Shown: positions 16,170 through 26,378 of the stretch, in pieces
Layout: each line of letters starts with the position of its first letter
How positions within the stretch are numbered: position 1 is the stretch's first letter
Source: Micromonospora olivasterospora
GTDB taxonomy: Bacteria > Actinomycetota > Actinomycetes > Mycobacteriales > Micromonosporaceae
DNA: 64,000 bases
Direction of reading: 5' to 3'
Assembly (NCBI RefSeq): GCF_007830265.1
Contig: NZ_VLKE01000001.1
Coordinates: 5,518,001-5,582,000 of the forward strand
The notes under the pieces: generated by a model
What the model saw: the letters and a program-made list of their open reading frames with translations, nothing else
What the model was told of the DNA's origin: nothing
Database searches by the model: none
Program-made: the position numbers and the translations under genes

Positions 16170-18788
16170 GGCGACGGCGCCCGTCGCCTCCCTCCAATAT
16201 CTCCCGACCGTTTGGCGGCTGATCAGGTCGCCGGACAGTTCGGCTACCGCCTCCTGGGTGTAGGGGTGGCCGTCAGGGTTGGTCTTGTACTTCAGTCCCT
16301 GTGCCCAGGCTTTGACCCATTTGTTCATCCCCGGCGTCAGGCTTCCGTTTCCGTCGGGGTTCAGGGATACCCCGGTGGGGAGGTCTAGTGTCTCCAGGTA
16401 TTCGCGTAGGGTGGTGGGGCCACCATCGCGGGGCCGCCAATTGACCACGTCCGGCCGCGGCGTGGGCAGCGACGCTGTCACCTCGTTCCACCATTCCCCG
16501 ACCGTTTGTTGGTTGATCAGGTTGCCGGACAGTTCGGCTACCGCCTTCTGGGTGTAGGTGGGGCCGTCAGGGGTGGTGGGCTCGTACTGCAGGCCCTGTG
16601 CCCAGGCTTTCACCCATTTGCTCATCCCCGGCGTCAGCTTTTTCTTTCCGTTGGGGTTCAGGGATACCCCGGTGGGGAGGTTTAGTGTCTCCAGGTATTC
16701 GCGTAGGGTGGTGTGGCCACCATCGCGGGGCCGCCAATTGACCACGTCCGGCGGCGGCGCCGTTCCGACCTTTCTCCACCATTTCCCGACCGCTTGTTGG
16801 GTGATCAGGTTGCCGGACAGTTCGGCTACCGCCTCCTGCGTGTAGGGGTGGCCGTCAGGGGTGGTCTCGTACTTCAGTCCCTGTGCCCAGGCTTTCACCC
16901 ATTTGTTCATCCCCAGCGTCAGATTTCCCTGTCCGTCGGCGTTCAGGGATTCCCCGGTGGGGAGGTTTAGTGTCTCCAGGTATTCGCGTAGGGTGGTGGG
17001 GCCACCATCGCGGGGCCGCCAATTGACCACGTCCGGCGGCGGCGGCGGCGCCACCTCTTCCCACCAATCCCCGACCGTTTGTTGGGTGATCAGGTTGCCG
17101 GACAGTTCGGCTACCGCCTCCTGCGTGTAGGGGTGGCCGTCAGGGTTGGTCTTGTACTTCAGTCCCTGTGCCCAGGCTTTGACCCATTCGTTCATCCCCG
17201 GCGTCAGCCTTCCCCGGCTGTCGGGGTTCAGGGATACCCCGGTCGGGAGGTTTAGTGTCTCGAGGTATTCGCGTAGGGTGGTGGGGCCACCATCGCGGGG
17301 CCGCCAATTGACCACGTCCGGCCGCGGCGGGGGCAGCGCCCTCACCTCCTTCCACCAATTCCCGACCGTTTGTTGGTTGATCAGGTTGCCGGACAGTTCG
17401 GCTACCGCCTTCTGGGTGTAGGTGGGGCCGTCAGGGGTGGTGGGCTCGTACTGCAGGCCCTGTACCCAGGCTTTCATCCACTCGTTCATCCCCGGCGTCA
17501 GCCTTCCCTTTCCGTCGGGGTTCAGGGATACCCCGGTGGGGAGGTTTAGTGTCTCCAGGTATTCGCGTAGGGTGGTGTGGCCACCATCGCGGGGCCGCCA
17601 ATTGACCACGTCCGGCCGCGGCGGGGGCAGCGACGCCCTCACCTCGTTCCACCAAGTCCCGACCGTTCGGCGGCTGGTCAGGTTGCCGGACAGTTCGGCT
17701 ACCGCCTCCTGGGTGTAGGGGTGGCCGTCAGGGTTGGTCTCGTACTTCAGTCCCTGTGCCCAGGCTTTGACCCATTTGTTCATCCCCGGCGTCAGCCTTC
17801 CCTTTCCGTCGGGGTTCAGGGATACCCCGGTGGGGAGGTTTAGTGTCTCCAGGTATTTGCGTAGGGTGGTGTGGCCACCATCGCGGGGCCGCCAATTGAC
17901 CACGTCCGGCCGCGGCGGGGGCAGCGACGCCGTCACCTCGTTCCACCATTCCCCGACCGTTGCTTGGGCGATCAGGTTGCCGGACAGTTCGGCTACCGCC
18001 TTCTGGGTGTAGGGGGGGCCGTCAGGGGTGGTGGACTCGTACTGCAGGCCCTGTACCCAGGCTTTCACCCACTTTTTCATCCTCGGCGTCAGATTTCCCT
18101 TTCCGTCGGGGTTCAGGGATACCCCGGTGGGGAGGTTTAGTGTCTCCAGGTATTCGCGCAGGGTGGTGTGGCCACCATCGCGGGGCCGCCAATTTACCAC
18201 GTCCGGCCGCGGCGGGGGCAGCCACGCCGTCACCTCGTTCCACCATTCCCCGACCGTTTGTTGGTTGATCAGGTTGCCGGACAGTTCGGCTACCGCCTTC
18301 TGGGTGTAGGTGGGGCCGTCAGGGGTGGTGGGCTCGTACTGCAGGCCCTGTACCCAGGCTTTCACCCACTTTTTCATCCCCGGCGTCAGCCTTCCCCGGC
18401 TGTCGGGGTTCAGGGATACCCCGGTGGGGAGGTTTAGTGTCTCCAGGTATTCGCGTAGGGTGGTGGGGCCACCATCGCCGGGCCGCCAATTGACCACGTC
18501 CGGCCGCGGCGGCGGCACCACCTCTTCCCACCATTTCCCGACCGTTCCGTGGGTGATCAGGTTGCCGGACAGTTCGGCTACCGCCTTCTGGGTGTAGGGG
18601 GGGCCGTCAGGGGTGGTGGGCTCGTACTGCAGGCCCTGTACCCAGGCTTTCACCCATTTGTTCATCCCCGGCGTCAGCCTTTTTTGTCCGTTGGGGTTCA
18701 GGGATACCCCGGTGGGGAGGTTTAGTGTCTCCAGGTATTCGCGCAGGGTGGTGGGGCCACCATCGCCGGGCCGCCACTTGACCACGTG
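16170..18788 (-). repeat. Nine tandem ~290-300 bp coding repeats in gene A
   Basis: Nine head-to-tail copies each encode about 95-99 residues. Every unit starts with DVVNWRPRDGG, continues with TTLREYLETLNLPTGVSLNP, a Gly/Lys turn, LTPGMNKWVKAWAQGL and a variable PDG loop, and ends with YTQEAVAELSGNLI-x4-VGxWW. A short Pro-rich linker separates units. Copies differ mainly in the WRPRDGG/WRPGDGG start, the loop after AWAQGL (two-residue length differences) and the four residues before VG. The last part has helix-turn-helix-like spacing. No frame breaks occur inside the array, suggesting recent selection or recent amplification. Confidence 0.9.
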
Positions 18789-18813
18789 CTGTGGCGGTTC
18801 TGGTAGTGATGCT

Positions 18814-18855
18814 GCGGGTGCGGGTGCGGGTGCGGGTGCGGGTGCGGGTGCGGGT
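18814..18855. repeat. Seven-copy GCGGGT hexamer microsatellite
   Basis: Seven perfect GCGGGT units encode an alternating Pro-Ala stretch in gene A, just before the ~97-residue repeat array. Copy-number changes would be in frame and only alter linker length. Confidence 0.9.
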
Positions 18856-19432
18856 GGCTGTGGTAAAGGGTGCGGGATTGCCGGTCGGGCTGTAGAGGAC
18901 GGTATCAATGCCTCCGGGTGCAGAGACGCCGGGTCGGGCATGATCGTGGTGTCGGAGAGGTCCAGTGCGACCATCCTCGGGTACGAGGGCGCAGAACCAT
19001 AGTTGTCGTGAAATAGGGATCCGGCCGAGGCCAGGATGATGTTGACCTCGTACACCTCGGACATTAGGCGTAGCAGCGCCTCCTTCAGGTGCGGAGCAGA
19101 CGTCCCGTGCGCGTCGAGAGCCTGCCGCAGCGTCGCCACGTCTGCCGGGGACAAACCGTTCCTTTCAGCGAAGTCGGTTCGGTCGATCAGGGGATCGAAC
19201 TCCACCCGCAGACGATGGCGCACATCCCCAGCTCCTCGCATCCGTGTCCGCTCATCCTCACCCGTCGCGAACCCAAGCCCCATCGCCCGCGAGAATCGCG
19301 TGAACAACCGGTCCCACTCGCCTGACCGCAGCAACCCGGCCGGCACGGAAGGAAACGGAACAGGAGCGGGAACAGGCGACAGATCCACCCCTTCCAGACC
19401 CGGGTCCGGCATCAATAGATCCCCCGACGTGG

Positions 19433-20230
19433 ATGCCGGGTAAAGAAGGGCCGGGTCAAGAAGGGCCGGGTCAAGTGAAGTCAGGTCGTAGGTTTGCGCA
19501 TTCCACTCAACCGGTGCGGTCGCGTCGTTTCCCACCATCGGCGGCGTCCATGCGACATCCATTCCGGATACCCCGTGCGGCGGATACGAAGAGTCGTCCT
19601 GATCGGTACCCCCCGGCGCCCAGTCTTCATCGATGGTCGGCGTGCCCATCCGATCCAGGCCCAGGTCCGGCATCAATAGATCCCCCGACGTGGATGCCGG
19701 GTCAAGAAGGGCCGGGTCAAGAAGGGCCGGGTCAAGAAGGGCCGGGTCAAGTGAAGTCAGGTCGTAGGTTTGCGCATTCCACTCAACCGGTGCGGTCGCG
19801 TCGTTTCCCACCATCGGCGGCGTCCATGCGACATCCATCCCGGATACCCCGTGCGGCGGATACGAAGAGTCGTCCTGATCGGTACCCCCCGGCGCCCAGT
19901 CTTCATCGATGGTCGGCGTGCCCATCCGATCCAGGCCCAGGTCCGGCATCAATAGATCCCCCGACGTGGATGCCGGGTCAAGAAGGGCCGGGTCAAGAAG
20001 GGCCGGGTCAAGAAGGGCCGGGTCAAGTGAAGTCAGGTCGTAGGTTTGCGCATTCCACTCAACCGGTGCGGTCGCGTCGTTTCCCACCATCGGCGGCGTC
20101 CATGCGACATCCATTCCGGACACCCCGTGCGGCGGATACGAAGAGTCGTCCTGATCGGTACCCCCCGGCGCCCAGTCTTCATCGATGACCGGCGTGCCCA
20201 TCCGACCCGGGCCCAGGTCCATCACGTCCT
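19433..20230. repeat. Three tandem 276-bp repeats with nested 15-bp repeats in gene A
   Basis: The same 276-base block occurs three times with only a few substitutions; equivalent points lie at 19494, 19770 and 20046. Each encodes 92 residues with DEDWAPGGTDQDDSSYPPHG, GMDVAWTPPMVGNDATAPVE and a run of LLDPA units. Each LLDPA is a 15-base repeat, and the third block in protein order has one unit fewer. Gene B has two strongly diverged equivalents, so this is a recent expansion in A. 276 is divisible by three, so expansions keep the frame. Confidence 0.92.
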
Positions 20231-23200
20231 GGAATGCCTGGTCAATAAGCGCCAGGTCAATACCAGACAGACCGTCATTCTCCGCTGGACCGGATGGCTG
20301 CCCGAGGGAGGGGTCGGGGGAGGTGGTGTCTGCCCGCATCGCCTGGGACGGGCCGCGGGGTGGGGTGGTGGAGGCGAGCAGGGCCGCGCTGACGTCGGCG
20401 CCGGTCGTGGTCGGCCCCGGGTGGCCGGCGGTCTGGCCGGGCAGCAGATCCGCGATCGTGGCGGGCCGCCCGGCCCCGTCGAACGCCGCCAGCAGGGTAC
20501 TCGATGCGAACAGGTGTCGCAGCCACGGATCACGTATCGCATCGTTCGGCTCGGGTCGGTCGACGCTGCCGGGGGCCAGAGAGTCCCGCACCTGGATTCT
20601 CGGCAGCCCGGACTTCTGCGGCTGGCTGTAGAGGGCGAACACGTGCTGCGGTTCGTTCGGTGGCGCGGCCCTGACCACGACCATCGATCCTGGCGCCGTC
20701 CGCAACGCGGCCAGCACGTCCTCTCCTGAGACCCCGTCGGGGTGGGCGACACGCTCGGGTACCGTGTCGAGGATCTCCATCAGTTGCGGCCAACCCATGG
20801 TGGGCGCGAGCCGACCATCCGGCCCGATGATCCGGTCGTCGAACACCGCACGGTTACCCAACCGCCCGTACACGGCGGTGAACTCATCAAGAGTGCCCGC
20901 CACGCACCACCACGAGTCACCGCTGTTGCCAGCAGACGCCTGCGCCCGGGCGACCCACCCGGCGACCGGCTTTCCAGACTCGATCATCGCCGCCGCCGGC
21001 CCGGTTTCCGCGACGGCCGGCTCACCGCCGCCGGCGTCGCCACTGATCGGCGCGTCCGGCAAGGAGACGTCACTGGTCGTACTTGTGTGGCTGAAGCGGT
21101 CGCGGTCGAACATGTCATCGCTGAAGACAGACATGTCACTGACCGACGCCGTGTCACTGGCACCGTCACTGGCGTGGATCGGCGTGCCATCGGCACTGGG
21201 GGTACTGGGCGTGGCGTTGCCGGTGGCCTGGGCGAGTACCTGGTGGTATCCGTCGACCCAGTCCCGTTTGAAGGGTCCGGCGAGGGCGTCGTGGCTGCCC
21301 GGGGCGACGTCGTACTTGCGGGCCAGGGCGGTGAACTGGGTTTCTGCCAGCCTGGTCGCTGTTGCGGTGTGCTGCTCGGAAGTCACCGGCACTGGCAGCG
21401 CGTCGGTACGCCGGTGTGCCGAGGCGTCCGTGCCGGAAGGGGTGGTGTCCGGTGCGGTGGTGTGTGGTGCGGTGGTGTCGGGGATGGCCGCGGCCGTGAC
21501 CCGGGCGGGCAGGTCGGTGACCGCCTGCCGGACCACGTCCGCCACGGTGCTCACCTGTGCGGCGTCGGGCCTGGCCACCGCAGCCGGCGGCACGGCCACT
21601 GGTGCGGTCAGTGGTGCGGCGGGTAGGGGGGTGGCGCCGAGGATCGCGTCGAGGCTCCGGTCCACATGGGCCCGCACCTCCCGCTCGACTGCGGCGCGCA
21701 CGACCTCCGACTGCGGTGTCGCCGCCCCGGAACCCCCGGCACGCCAGCCGCCCCCGGCACGCCAGCGGCCCCCGGCGCGCCAGCAGCCCCTGGCGGGACG
21801 ACGCCCCCTGGCGGGACGACGCCGCCTGGCAGGGGGCGGTCGCCGGTGTGCCCGTGGTGAAGTGCTGGTCGAGGTGGTGCTGGACGGCCAGGTGCGCGAT
21901 CGAACGCAACGCCTGCCGGTCGAACTCCCCGGGCAGCGCGGCGACAACCTGCTCCGGGCGTACCGCCGCCGGGATCTGCCCACCCGCCGGGACCTGCCCC
22001 GCGAGGGTTTCGGTGATCCGGGCGACCGCCCGGTCCCGGACACCGAACAGGAACTGGTCGGTGAGGGCGGTGGCGGGCAGACCGACCTGAGACAGGAAAA
22101 CGGGGACGGCCGGGTCGTTCTGCCGGGCGTCGGCCCACTCGGTGAACACCTGCTCGACCGGCACGGGCAGCCCGGCCAGGAACTGCCGCGCCTGCCCCGT
22201 CCCGGCCAACAACCCACCGTAGTGGTCCGCCAGTTCCTGCTGGAACCGCTGCCACTGCTTCACCACCGGCCCACCCGCTGCCGCGACCCACGCCGGCACC
22301 GGCGCAGCCGGCACCGACCACGACGGCACCGACCACGACGGCACCGACCACGACGGCACCGACAGATCCAGGTGCGGCGCGGGCAGGTCCAGCTTCGGCG
22401 CGGGCAGGTTCGACGCCGGCAGCAGCAGCAGCAGCGGCGGGGGCGGCGGGGTCTGCGCGCCGGTCACCGCAGGCTTCGGGTCGTCGACCCCAGCCTGATA
22501 CCCGGCGGACGTGTCCCCACCCACCGGTGTCGGCCCCACCGGCATGACCGGCCTACCGTCCGACGTGAGACCGATGTGAGGCACCTGCACCCGGGGCCGA
22601 TTCATGGCGCGACCGGCCGCGGCCCCGGCCGCGGCCGCGACCGATCCCCCTGCCCCCGACAACGCCCCGGACATGAGGTCCGCACCAAGATTAATGGGGT
22701 CGTAGTACCCCTCGACCATCAAGCTGGCGCCGATACCGAACAGCCCCTCCCCGAGGGTCTCCGTCACCGGCCGCGACAGCACATCGGTCAGCAGATTCTT
22801 GGTGGCATCCGACACGGCGAGCTTGCCGACCGCGCCCGCGACAACGCCAGCGGCCCTGCCCAACGCCGGCCCGCCCACCGTGGTCAGGAACGCCGCCGCC
22901 CCCGCGAACGCCGCCTGCTTACCGATCGTCGACCAGTTCACCCCGGGCTGCAGACCGTCGGTCATCATCGACACCTCGGCCAGCAGCGCAGAACCCGGCA
23001 TGAACAACATCTGCATAGCCGTGCCGCTCGCCGCCGACCGCACCAACGCCGAACGCAGGATCGCCTGAATGATCGTCCGCGTCTGGGCGATGTGCGCCGC
23101 CGCCCCCACGGGATTCCAGAACCACATCGCCGCGGCGACGGCGAACTCGGCAATCATGAAGTTGAACATGGCCAACGCCGTACGCTTGCCGACCTCCGTC

Positions 23201-23689
23201 TCCACGAAGAACTTCTTCTCCGCCTCGACCACGGCGAGCATCAGGTCAGCCGTCTCGGCCATCTTCCTCACAAACGGAGCCGTCTGCGCCACGAACCGGT
23301 CGAAGGCCTCACCCTCCCCCGCCTGCCGGACCGCCCTGATCGTCTGCTCCAGCAACGGACCCAGCACCGTACGCACCCGACCCGCCAGCGTTTCCAACGC
23401 GCCGATGTCATCCCGCAACAACGGCAGCTCCGCCCGGGACACCCTCATCCCGGTGAACTTTTCCAAAGCCTGCAACGCGCTCTCGTTGAGCTCAAGGGTC
23501 GGAACGGCGGCGGCCAACGCGCAACGCTCCCCTTCCTGCCCCGAAACAGGGGCACCCAGCGCGGATCAGTCAGCCGCGCAGACCGCCCACCCCAGCCCCC
23601 GACCACCTCGTCGACGATGGCCTCGGCACCGCCCTGCGCCCGGCGGCCAAAACCCCAACACCTCGCCCCACGATCCGACCGACGCCTCC

Positions 23690-23745
23690 ACCGCCACCAC
23701 AGACGTAGATCACCTTCCGCTATGCGCCCCTCACAGTAGGCTAAC
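23690..23745 (-). promoter_or_regulatory. Conserved upstream region of gene A (shared with gene B)
   Basis: The ~200 bases before the TTG of gene A are recognisably homologous to those before gene B (40430-40646). Both contain, in the direction of transcription, a TACxGTGAxGG-like block followed about 10 bases later by xTAGC, then a shared GGATCGTGGGGCGAGGTGTT (or one-base variant). Conservation outside the coding frame suggests a common promoter or binding site. The exact -10 and -35 cannot be fixed by eye. Confidence 0.4.
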
Positions 23746-24153
23746 CGTGGACGGAGGGCGGCGGCGACCCGAGCCCCTCCCGCCCTCGCCGGTCGATTGC
23801 GTCGGCGAGCGTCGGGGTTTCGAGAGGCTACGGGCCAGCGCGACGACATTGGAGCCGAGCCGATGGGCGTACCAGGTCACGCCATGAATGCACCCTGTGT
23901 CCGTGCGGGCAGTGGCAGTGGCACCGTCGAACGCCGCCACCAGGCGATTGTCGACCCGGGTTTGTCCACTGTGATTCGGCGTATCGGCGTCCGGGGGGCT
24001 TTGATCCCTCGTCGTCCGCGTCGGCTTGACCGTTTCGTCCCCATGGTTTGGCGCAGGGATGCCGCGCGTCGCTGCGGCGCTGGCCAGGATCATCGAGCCG
24101 ACCAGCAAGCTCGACTCGGTGTGGCCGGCGAACCGTCGCGAAAAGCGGTTCAT
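23731..24153 (-). CDS. Hypothetical protein, possibly membrane-anchored or secreted, 140 aa
   Basis: The ATG overlaps the stop of the upstream kinase as ATGA, the best argument that it is expressed. The N-terminus is positively charged (MNRFSRRF) then hydrophobic (SSLLVGSMILASAAATRG), resembling a signal or anchor segment. The remainder is Thr/Pro/Asp-rich with a short ordered part near IHGVTWYAHRLGSNVVAL. No family recognised. Its stop abuts the conserved upstream region of gene A. Coding status is uncertain. Confidence 0.45.
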   Translation of the reverse strand: MNRFSRRFAGHTESSLLVGSMILASAAATRGIPAPNHGDETVKPTRTTRDQSPPDADTPNHSGQTRVDNRLVAAFDGATATARTDTGCIHGVTWYAHRLGSNVVALARSLSKPRRSPTQSTGEGGRGSGRRRPPSTVSLL

Positions 24154-24704
24154 CGTCCGGCGTTCACGAAGGTGACTATCTCGTCGAGCCCGGGACGGTA
24201 GCCGTGGCTGGTGTCCACCTCGATCTCGGGCACGTCGAGCCGGACGGGCTGGAAGCCGTGGTGTCCGACGGCATGGGTCTGGCGGTCGCCGAGGTACGCG
24301 TCGGCGTGGGCACGCCGGGTCGCGTTCTCGCCCTGCCGTCGCTGGATGCGGTCGAGGGCCGTCGGTGCGCCGACCCGGCAGTGCACGACCCGGATGTCGG
24401 CGATCCCGAGGAACGGCTGCAGGCCGGGGCGCCAGAGGCGGTCCTGGAAGGCCGCCTCGGCGACCGTGGTGACGCCTGCGGTGAGGAGCACCTGCAGCAC
24501 GTTGAAGAACGTGGGCAGGGTCCGCAGGGTCAGTTCGTCGCTCGGTCCGGCGGTGAACTCGCCGGCCGCGTGGACCATCCCCTCCTTGATCTCATCCCGG
24601 CAGATCGCCGGACAACCGATCCGTCGGGCGAGCAGGTGGGCGAGGGTCGTCTTGCCAACGCCTGACGGTCCGCTGACGACGACAAGCGTCGGGGTCGTAC
24701 CCAT
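24150..24704 (-). CDS. P-loop kinase-like AAA protein, 184 aa
   Basis: The Walker A motif is near the N-terminus (VVSGPSGVGKTTLAHLLAR), followed by CRDEIKEGM and a central helix/strand region typical of small zeta-toxin/APH-like or gluconate-kinase-like P-loop phosphotransferases. VVHCRVGAPTALDRIQRRQG corresponds to the usual Cys/Arg strand and lid helix. ENATRRAHADA then gives an R-x-x-H lid motif, and a late DTSHGYRPGLDEIVTFV follows. It is probably a small-molecule kinase of unknown substrate. The start at 24704 follows AAGG; an upstream ATG at 24719 is possible. It is divergent from the VOC gene with 66 bases between them. Confidence 0.8.
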   Translation of the reverse strand: MGTTPTLVVVSGPSGVGKTTLAHLLARRIGCPAICRDEIKEGMVHAAGEFTAGPSDELTLRTLPTFFNVLQVLLTAGVTTVAEAAFQDRLWRPGLQPFLGIADIRVVHCRVGAPTALDRIQRRQGENATRRAHADAYLGDRQTHAVGHHGFQPVRLDVPEIEVDTSHGYRPGLDEIVTFVNAGR

Positions 24705-24770
24705 CGCCTTGTTATACATCGCTCGACTAATTGCGTTGTTGTGGTGCTGGCCCGCGCCTACGGTGTGCTG

Positions 24771-25475
24771 ATGCTCTCGCGACTGCTGGCAGTGACCATC
24801 GACGCGCACGACGCGGCCCGCCTGGCTCGGTTCTGGGCCGGCGTGCTCGGCCGGGAGGTTGTCGAGGACGCCGGCGGCGCTCTCCTGCCGGGCGATGACG
24901 CCCAGCTCAGCCTCCGGTTCGTCCCGAGCCGCGCGGAGAAGGTGGGGCTGAACCGCATGCACTTCCACCTGACCAGTGCCAGCCCCGAGGACCAGCAGCA
25001 CAAGGTGGCGACGGCGCTGGGGCTCGGCGCCGGCCACCTCGACGTCGGGCAGCGCCCCGAGGAGGGTCACGTCGTTCTGGCCGACCCGGAGGGCAACGAG
25101 TTCTGCGTGATCGAGCCGGGCAACGGCTTTCTCGCCGGGTGCGGCCTGCTCGGCGAGCTCGCCTGCGACGGCACCCGGGAGGTCGGCCTCTTCTGGAGCG
25201 AGGCGCTGGGCTGGCCGCTGGTGTGGGACCAGGATCAGGAGACCGCGATCCAGTCACCGCACGGCGGCACGAAGGTCGCGTGGGGAGGCCCGCCCGTGGC
25301 CCCGAAAGAGGGGCGGAACCGGCAGCGCTTCGACCTCGCCCCGGTCGGCAGTGACCAGCAGGCGGAGGTCGACCGGCTGATCTCCGTCGGAGCGACTCAG
25401 CTCGAGGTCGGTGAGGACGGCACCGTTGTGCTGGCCGATCCCGACGGCAACGAGTTCTGCGTCAGAGGGAACTGA
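24771..25475 (+). CDS. VOC (glyoxalase/bleomycin resistance) family protein with two domains, 234 aa
   Basis: Two tandem VOC modules. The first has LLAVTIDAHDAARLARFWAG, RMHFHLTS (metal His) and VVLADPEGNEFCVIEPGN (metal Glu). The second starts near ACDGTREVGLFWSEALGWPL, has QRFDLAPV in place of a metal His strand, and ends VVLADPDGNEFCV. The duplicated betaalphabetabetabeta fold is complete, length normal for paired VOC proteins. The second domain's lost His suggests one functional metal site. The function (dioxygenase, glyoxalase or drug binding) cannot be decided. Several GTG/ATG codons lie further 5'; ATG 24771 fits the domain start. Confidence 0.85.
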   Translation: MLSRLLAVTIDAHDAARLARFWAGVLGREVVEDAGGALLPGDDAQLSLRFVPSRAEKVGLNRMHFHLTSASPEDQQHKVATALGLGAGHLDVGQRPEEGHVVLADPEGNEFCVIEPGNGFLAGCGLLGELACDGTREVGLFWSEALGWPLVWDQDQETAIQSPHGGTKVAWGGPPVAPKEGRNRQRFDLAPVGSDQQAEVDRLISVGATQLEVGEDGTVVLADPDGNEFCVRGN

Positions 25476-25596
25476 CCACAGCGCGGCTGGATTGCCCGGT
25501 GAGCCAGGGCGGCTCGCTGCCGGACCGCGTCCCTCCGCGCGCCGTCCGCCGCGGTTCATCCCACCAGCCGGACACCCCGGCACCACCGAGGGCCGG

Positions 25597-26215
25597 TTGA
25601 ATGCGACGATCAGCCATCTCCACCTCGAAGGCGCACTCGGCGACATCACCCGCCAGCACGGCGGCATCCAGCCGGATCTTGGACACTTGTCGTTCGCGTC
25701 GAACGGTAAGTGTCCAAGAATGCGGGCCGGTCGACGCCATTGTGGCCGCCGCGAACGACTCACTGCTCGGCGGTGGCGGGGTCGACGGCGCGATTCGCCG
25801 GACGGCCGGGCCCCGACTGGCGCAGGCCGGCTCGGCGATCGCGCCGTGCGACCTCGGCGACGCCAAGGCGGCCCCGGCTTTCGACCTCGACCCGCCGGTA
25901 CGGCACATCATCCACACCGTCGGCCCCGGTCTGGGAGGGCGGCAGCTACGGCGAGGCGGAGGTGTTGGCCTCCTACTACCGCCGCAGCCTGCAGGTGGCC
26001 GACGAGCTCCGGGCGCGGACGGTCGCCTTCCCGGCCATCGCCACAGGTGTCTACGGGTTCCCGCCCGACGAAGCCGCCCGCATCGCCGTCGACACGGTCC
26101 GTTCAACGCCCACGGCCGTCACCCGAATATTTGTTGGACCGTCGGTCCGTACGACCTCGTGGCCGTCGTCGAGGCGCCCGACGGACGAAACCGCCACCGC
26201 GGTGCTCCTGCACCT
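25597..26215 (+). pseudogene. Macrodomain (ADP-ribose-binding) gene, broken by a palindromic insertion and frameshifts
   Basis: The beginning [16 protein letters not shown] is the first macrodomain strand. In an intact protein [20 protein letters not shown] should follow almost at once, but here it starts about 70 bases later and in another frame. The intervening stretch is a 41-base palindrome with flanks. RHIIHTVGP follows, then a one-base shift before [20 protein letters not shown] and [20 protein letters not shown], and a third shift before [15 protein letters not shown]. The order of motifs matches O-acetyl-ADP-ribose deacetylase macrodomains (about 170-180 aa). TTG 25597 is the likely original start. 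Confidence 0.8.
25678..25718. repeat. Palindromic element, REP-like copy 2, inside the macrodomain gene
   Basis: A 19-base arm beginning CTTGGACACTTGTCGTTCG is followed by a 3-base loop and its reverse complement with two mismatches. Its first 15 bases match the arm of the element at 5707 in most positions (shared CTTGGAC-x2-TTGTCG). It lies exactly where the macrodomain reading frame is interrupted, arguing that the element inserted there. Confidence 0.75.
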
Positions 26216-26378
26216 CGGCGGGGCGGGCAACGTCCGTACCGCGACCCTGCGAGCCTTCGGTCGAGAGGATGCTCCCGCCACAGTCGTCACATCGCCGGGT
26301 TACCGCGGTGGTGAACGGATGCTGACCGGCAGCCGTGCTCGATGTGAGACCCCGTCCACGTAGGTCAGGTGACATACG

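Larger units (their letters stand above)
16103..23517 (-). pseudogene. Giant repeat-bearing polymorphic-toxin-like gene A (frameshifted paralog of B)
   Basis: The TTG at 23517 lies after GGGGAGCG and parallels gene B. In order, the product has: an N-terminal helical domain (VRTVLGPLLEQTIRAVRQAG; MWFWNPVGAAAHIAQTR); Pro/Ser linkers; a second helical region; and a papain-fold domain with Cys (WWCVAG, codon at 20904-20906), His (PQHVFAL, 20643-20645) and an Asp soon after. Three near-identical 92-residue acidic repeats, a (Pro-Ala)n stretch and nine ~97-residue repeats follow. The N-terminal frame is open to 21166, but homology to B leaves it in a GC-rich linker at about 21740-21870 and resumes in the frame ending at 16134. 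Near the end another one-base offset hides the tail peptide GLELPxxLHLLL, which would finish at 16103. The OTU-like domain of B is absent. Confidence 0.75.

Noticed and set aside
16170..18788. Regularly spaced repeats resembling a CRISPR array
   Set aside because: The period is about 290-300 bases, the repeats are coding and keep one frame; there are no short repeats with unique spacers and no cas genes.
23445..23849. 134-aa frame conserved upstream of both giant genes (ending in a GGWGGRSARL-like stretch)
   Set aside because: It overlaps the start of genes A and B in another frame and is conserved because the DNA is; the stop and start pattern differs between copies, so I treat it as non-coding.
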